Both the position numbers and the translations under genes were made by a program. DNA of 64,000 nt from an uncultured Eubacteriales bacterium. GTDB lineage: Bacteria > Bacillota > Clostridia > UBA1381. Below the pieces are notes generated by a model. That model made no database searches. It was given only the letters and a program-made list of their open reading frames with translations, and had not been told where the DNA came from. This document shows positions 61,293 to 64,000 of this stretch, piece by piece (position 1 is the stretch's first letter; every line of letters begins with the position of its first letter). The stretch lies in assembly GCA_905199755.1 (NCBI GenBank), contig CAJKHT010000002.1, forward strand, positions 27,342 through 91,341, given 5' to 3'.

Positions 61293-61874
61293 ATGGATTT
61301 ATCGGATAAAACCATAGGCTTTGCCATGTGCGGTTCGTTCTGTACCTTCAAAAGTGCGGTCAAGGCGCTGTCTGCGCTGTCCGGGACGGGGGCGGATATT
61401 TTGCCGATAATGAGCGAAATGTCATACAATACGGATACACGCTTCGGAAAAGCCTGTGATTTCATAGAGCAGATTGAGTCAATCACGGGAAACAAGGTGG
61501 TAAACACCGTTAAAGCAGCCGAACCGATAGGCCCCAAAGGCTTGCTTGATTTGCTTGTAATACTGCCGTGTACGGGAAACACGCTTGCCAAAATAGCAAA
61601 CGGAATAGCCGACACATCGGTAACAATGGCGGTAAAAGCGCATTTGAGAAATCAAAAGCCTGTACTTATAGCAGTATCCACGAATGACGGTTTGGGCTGT
61701 GCCGCAAAGAACATCGGTACGCTTTTAAACTGCAAGGGAATATATTTTCTTCCCTTTTCGCAGGATGACTGCATTAAAAAGCCAAACTCACTTGTAGCCG
61801 ACTTCACAAAGCTTAACGAAGCATGCGAGGCGGCGCTTCATGGCAGACAATTACAGCCTGTACTGTGCTGTTGA
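61293..61874 (+). CDS. dpaB: dipicolinate synthase subunit B
   Basis: The 193-residue flavoprotein-like subunit (SpoVFB family) has GFAMCGSFCTFKS near the start, PIMSEMSYNTDTRFG, and LPCTGNTLAKIANGIADTSVTMAVKAHLR, the family signature. It partners DpaA in dipicolinate synthesis. The start lies 4 bp after dpaA and a palindromic terminator follows 20 bp later. Confidence 0.96.
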   Translation: MDLSDKTIGFAMCGSFCTFKSAVKALSALSGTGADILPIMSEMSYNTDTRFGKACDFIEQIESITGNKVVNTVKAAEPIGPKGLLDLLVILPCTGNTLAKIANGIADTSVTMAVKAHLRNQKPVLIAVSTNDGLGCAAKNIGTLLNCKGIYFLPFSQDDCIKKPNSLVADFTKLNEACEAALHGRQLQPVLCC

Positions 61875-61894
61875 CATAGATGCACAAAAGTTAT

Positions 61895-61924
61895 TAAGGG
61901 AGACTGCCGCGGCAGTCTCCCTTA
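61895..61924. terminator. palindromic terminator after dpaB
   Basis: A 30-bp near-perfect palindrome, TAAGGGAGACTGC arms around a CGCG centre. It abuts the truncated end of the transposase remnant on the minus strand. Confidence 0.75.
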
Positions 61925-62017
61925 TTGTAATCCTAATTGCAGTGCTGCCTTCTTGACTCCGATTTCATCGGACAGCTTTAATGCTTCTTCTTTGAATTCT
62001 TTGCTGTACTTTGACAT
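61922..62017 (-). pseudogene. N-terminal stub of an IS3-family transposase (OrfA)
   Basis: ATG at 62017, preceded by AAGAGGGAAAG, opens 31 codons reading MSKYSKEFKEEALKLS...KKAALQLG before TAA. This is the start of the IS3/IS150-type OrfA helix-turn-helix. The frame stops where the dpaB terminator palindrome begins, so the rest of the element has been lost. A promoter-like sequence remains upstream. Confidence 0.75.
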
Positions 62018-62039
62018 TTTCTTTCCCTCTTCCTGATTT

Positions 62040-62068
62040 ATTATATCAGATTTTTGGGTGTTTGTCGA
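62040..62068 (-). promoter_or_regulatory. promoter-like sequence upstream of the transposase stub
   Basis: On the minus strand TCGACA (62063-62068), 17-bp spacer, TATAAT (62040-62045). Probably a leftover of the insertion element or of a gene it displaced. Confidence 0.45.
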
Positions 62069-62147
62069 CTCTATTTATATTATACCACTCCATATTACAA
62101 AATGCCGTATTTTTCAATAGCCAAAGCGCAAATTTTAATGACAAAAC

Positions 62148-62180
62148 GGTACAGAACACATGAACGCACTGTACCTTTTT
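62148..62180. terminator. terminator after the EamA transporter gene
   Basis: GGTACAG (62148-62154) pairs with CTGTACC (62169-62175), with A4/T5 flanks. It follows the EamA stop codon on the minus strand. The 250 bp between it and dpaB hold only the dpaB terminator and the transposase stub. Confidence 0.6.
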
Positions 62181-62197
62181 ATCATTCCCCTGCCGAA

Positions 62198-63055
62198 TTA
62201 TCCGCATGACACAAGAATAATTGCAATAATACTTCCCGATATTGCAATTATCTTTTTTGTGCCGAACCGTTCTTTAAAAATCACTCCCGACATCAAAGCC
62301 GATGCAATCAGGCAGCCGCCGTTGACACACGGAAAAAAGACAACCCCCGAAAGCACACCGGACAGGTAAAGATTAAGCTTATTTGCCCCGGCAACGCAAA
62401 CCGATAAAAGCATAGTATATACGGCATATTTTGCGGAATATCCGTTCGATTTGCCTTTACTCGTTACAATTCCGAGACAAGACAGAAAAAACATAAATGC
62501 AAATGCGAAAAATAAATATTCATCCATATTCCATTGTGAATAACTGTTCCTTACGATTTTTTGCAGCACCCCTACTCCGCCCGAGCTAAGCATTGCCAGA
62601 CACGCAGGAGCAATCCATTTATATTCTTTTGTTTTTTCCTTTTTATACCCCGCTGTCACGGTACACGCAGTCAACAGCAATATTCCGATGATTTTTAACA
62701 GCGTCACCGTCTCTTTAAAAAATATTGCGGCAAAAATTGTCGGAATAATAAATCCGCATGAATATATGAGCGAGCATATCGATACCGCTCCGTCTTTGAC
62801 AGCCGCTATATAAAACACCTGCGAAAACAGCGTGCATAAGCCGTACAAAAATGACAGAACAAAAAATATCGTGTTTTTTTCTCCCGAAAACCGTCCTCCG
62901 GCAGTCAGTCCGAATACAACACACCCCAACAGCGATGTTACCGTATTCAATTTCATGCAATCGGTCACATTTGAGAAATAATTATTGCCGAGCTTTGATA
63001 TTATGTTTTTTCCTGTCCCCAAAGCCACCGACAAAAATGTTAATATGTACTCCAT
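62198..63055 (-). CDS. EamA/DMT-family transporter
   Basis: A 285-residue membrane protein with ten predicted helices arranged as two EamA repeats (the first ends SLIYSCGFIIPTIFAAIFFKETVT, the second VNGGCLIASALMSGVIFKERFG). Members export metabolites or take up sugars; the substrate cannot be told. Its start overlaps the stop of the GH5-like gene by 1 bp, so they are co-translated. That supports a link to sugar handling. Confidence 0.88.
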   Translation of the reverse strand: MEYILTFLSVALGTGKNIISKLGNNYFSNVTDCMKLNTVTSLLGCVVFGLTAGGRFSGEKNTIFFVLSFLYGLCTLFSQVFYIAAVKDGAVSICSLIYSCGFIIPTIFAAIFFKETVTLLKIIGILLLTACTVTAGYKKEKTKEYKWIAPACLAMLSSGGVGVLQKIVRNSYSQWNMDEYLFFAFAFMFFLSCLGIVTSKGKSNGYSAKYAVYTMLLSVCVAGANKLNLYLSGVLSGVVFFPCVNGGCLIASALMSGVIFKERFGTKKIIAISGSIIAIILVSCG

Positions 63056-64000
63056 TATACATCACCGTTTATTATTTTCTTCATTCTGCCGCTTAAAATG
63101 CAGCGCGTATCATCATCTGTCAGGCTGAATCTGTTTCCGTCATTCGGGGTTGAGAGATAATTCCATACACAATACGGAATATCCCATTCCCGAAGAATTT
63201 TTATCATATCCGCCATCCAGTTTTCCCTCGATTCCATATCGCAGTGTCTGATTGTTCCGAATTCTCCGCACCAAAGTATTTTATTCGGATATTTTTCAAT
63301 AAAACGCTTTGCTCCCTCCATACTTTTCCGCAAAAATTCAATATCGATTTTGTCAAATTCACGATATGGATTTTCCGCGCCTGCCGTAACACGGTAAAAA
63401 TCCCTGTACCGTTCAATATCATCACTCGGATAACGCATTTTTCTGTTGTAAAACATACATGACGCCTGCAAAACACCTTGCTGATGCGTAAATTCAAACG
63501 GATTATAATTGTGGAAGGTGTAGAGAATGTTGTCATCATCATAAACGCGCAAATCTTCCAGCTGCTGTGCGGAATTCCAGCATCTGCTGCCGATAATTAT
63601 TTTACGCTCATGATTTTTTCTTCTGATTTCCCTTACGGTTTTTTCAGCCAAATCGTTCCACAAATCCGCGTCAATATCTCTGACCTCATTCAGAAGCTCA
63701 AACATGACATCTCCGCAATCCGCGTAATCATCCTCCAGCCTTAACCATAATGCAATAAATCTGTTTTTCAGTTCATCGGAATCGAACAGTGTGACATCTT
63801 CTTCTATATCGCAGTAATTGCCTATCGCCTTATGCAGATTGAGAACCACTTTTAAGCCCTGCTTTTGACATTCAAGCACAAAATCTTTTAATAGCTTAAG
63901 TATTTCATCTCTGTAGATATACGGTTCTTTTTCCAGAACAATCTGGTCAAAGCCTATTCTTACATGATCCATGCCCATAGATGCGATATTTACTGCATCC
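63055..64000 (-). CDS. GH5-like cellulase-family glycoside hydrolase (runs off right edge)
   Basis: At least 314 codons are open, from the window edge (reading DAVNIASMGMDHVRI) to the stop at 63055. An internal ATG at 63978 is not the real start, because the VRI motif of family 5 barrels precedes it without a break. The catalytic acid/base is in MFELLNEVRD (Glu of NE) and the nucleophile in LWCGEFGTIR. FHNYNPFEFTHQQ carries the usual His/Tyr pair. No signal peptide is visible in this part, so location is unknown. It hydrolyses a beta-glucan or mannan by family analogy. Confidence 0.88.
   Translation of the reverse strand, partial: DAVNIASMGMDHVRIGFDQIVLEKEPYIYRDEILKLLKDFVLECQKQGLKVVLNLHKAIGNYCDIEEDVTLFDSDELKNRFIALWLRLEDDYADCGDVMFELLNEVRDIDADLWNDLAEKTVREIRRKNHERKIIIGSRCWNSAQQLEDLRVYDDDNILYTFHNYNPFEFTHQQGVLQASCMFYNRKMRYPSDDIERYRDFYRVTAGAENPYREFDKIDIEFLRKSMEGAKRFIEKYPNKILWCGEFGTIRHCDMESRENWMADMIKILREWDIPYCVWNYLSTPNDGNRFSLTDDDTRCILSGRMKKIINGDV

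Overview
The window looks like chromosome from a strictly anaerobic, spore-forming Gram-positive bacterium of the class Clostridia. The evidence is a trimeric [FeFe]-hydrogenase operon, pyruvate:ferredoxin oxidoreductase, a clostridial 2[4Fe-4S] ferredoxin, class III (anaerobic) ribonucleotide reductase, dipicolinate synthase behind a sigma-K-type promoter, a perfect CIRCE element, MurT/GatD lipid II amidation, SLH-anchored surface proteins, strong AGGAGG ribosome binding sites and many TTGACA-N17-TATAAT promoters. The genus cannot be fixed from sequence alone. There is no prophage, CRISPR array, rRNA operon or intact insertion sequence.

Layout. 1-10.1 kb: a carbohydrate-uptake locus with a secreted multidomain glycosidase-like protein, an LplABC-type ABC importer (binding lipoprotein and two permeases) and a divergent YesM/YesN-type two-component system. 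10.2-14.5 kb: hydC-hydB-hydA with a near-perfect Rex operator. 14.5-18.0 kb: a minus-strand unit of SDR, AraC/GyrI-like regulator and FAD oxidoreductase. 18.1-22.6 kb: nrdD-nrdG-dut-flavodiiron protein, with two NrdR-type boxes 31 bp apart in the leader. 23.0-26.7 kb: nifJ (PFOR), followed by a roughly 200-bp highly structured element. 27.0-29.3 kb: an SLH-anchored GH26-like protein and tRNA-Gln(CTG). 29.3-35.5 kb: an intact isomerase/dehydrogenase operon (30.7-33.7 kb) flanked by broken pieces of regulators, a GH16-like gene and half of a MATE transporter.

35.5-43.5 kb: a membrane PH-like protein, ricT, ferredoxin, a clostripain-family lipoprotein that has lost its catalytic His, an M18 aminopeptidase, and a chain-length determinant/BY-kinase pair with a Thr/Pro-rich lipoprotein. 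43.6-49.2 kb: a minus-strand transcription unit polA-znuA-znuC-znuB-zur, whose only obvious promoter carries a 7-1-7 Fur/Zur-type palindrome over the start site. This would place DNA polymerase I under zinc control. 49.3-58.2 kb: envelope genes (HtrA protease, SLH-NlpC/P60 hydrolase with WalR-like sites, MurT/GatD, Big2-glucosaminidase), queH and birA. 58.3-61.9 kb: CIRCE-htpG and sigma-K-dpaAB. 61.9-64 kb: an IS3-family transposase stub, an EamA transporter and a GH5-like enzyme that runs off the window.

Themes. Several global regulators can be read directly from operators (Rex, NrdR, Zur/Fur, HrcA, WalR-like, sigma-K). Central anaerobic metabolism (PFOR, ferredoxin, HydABC) and glycan harvesting make up most of the window. 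Two dispersed repeat types are present: a perfect 36-bp palindrome found at 14.5 and 60.3 kb, and the structured element at 26.7 kb, whose ends resemble it.
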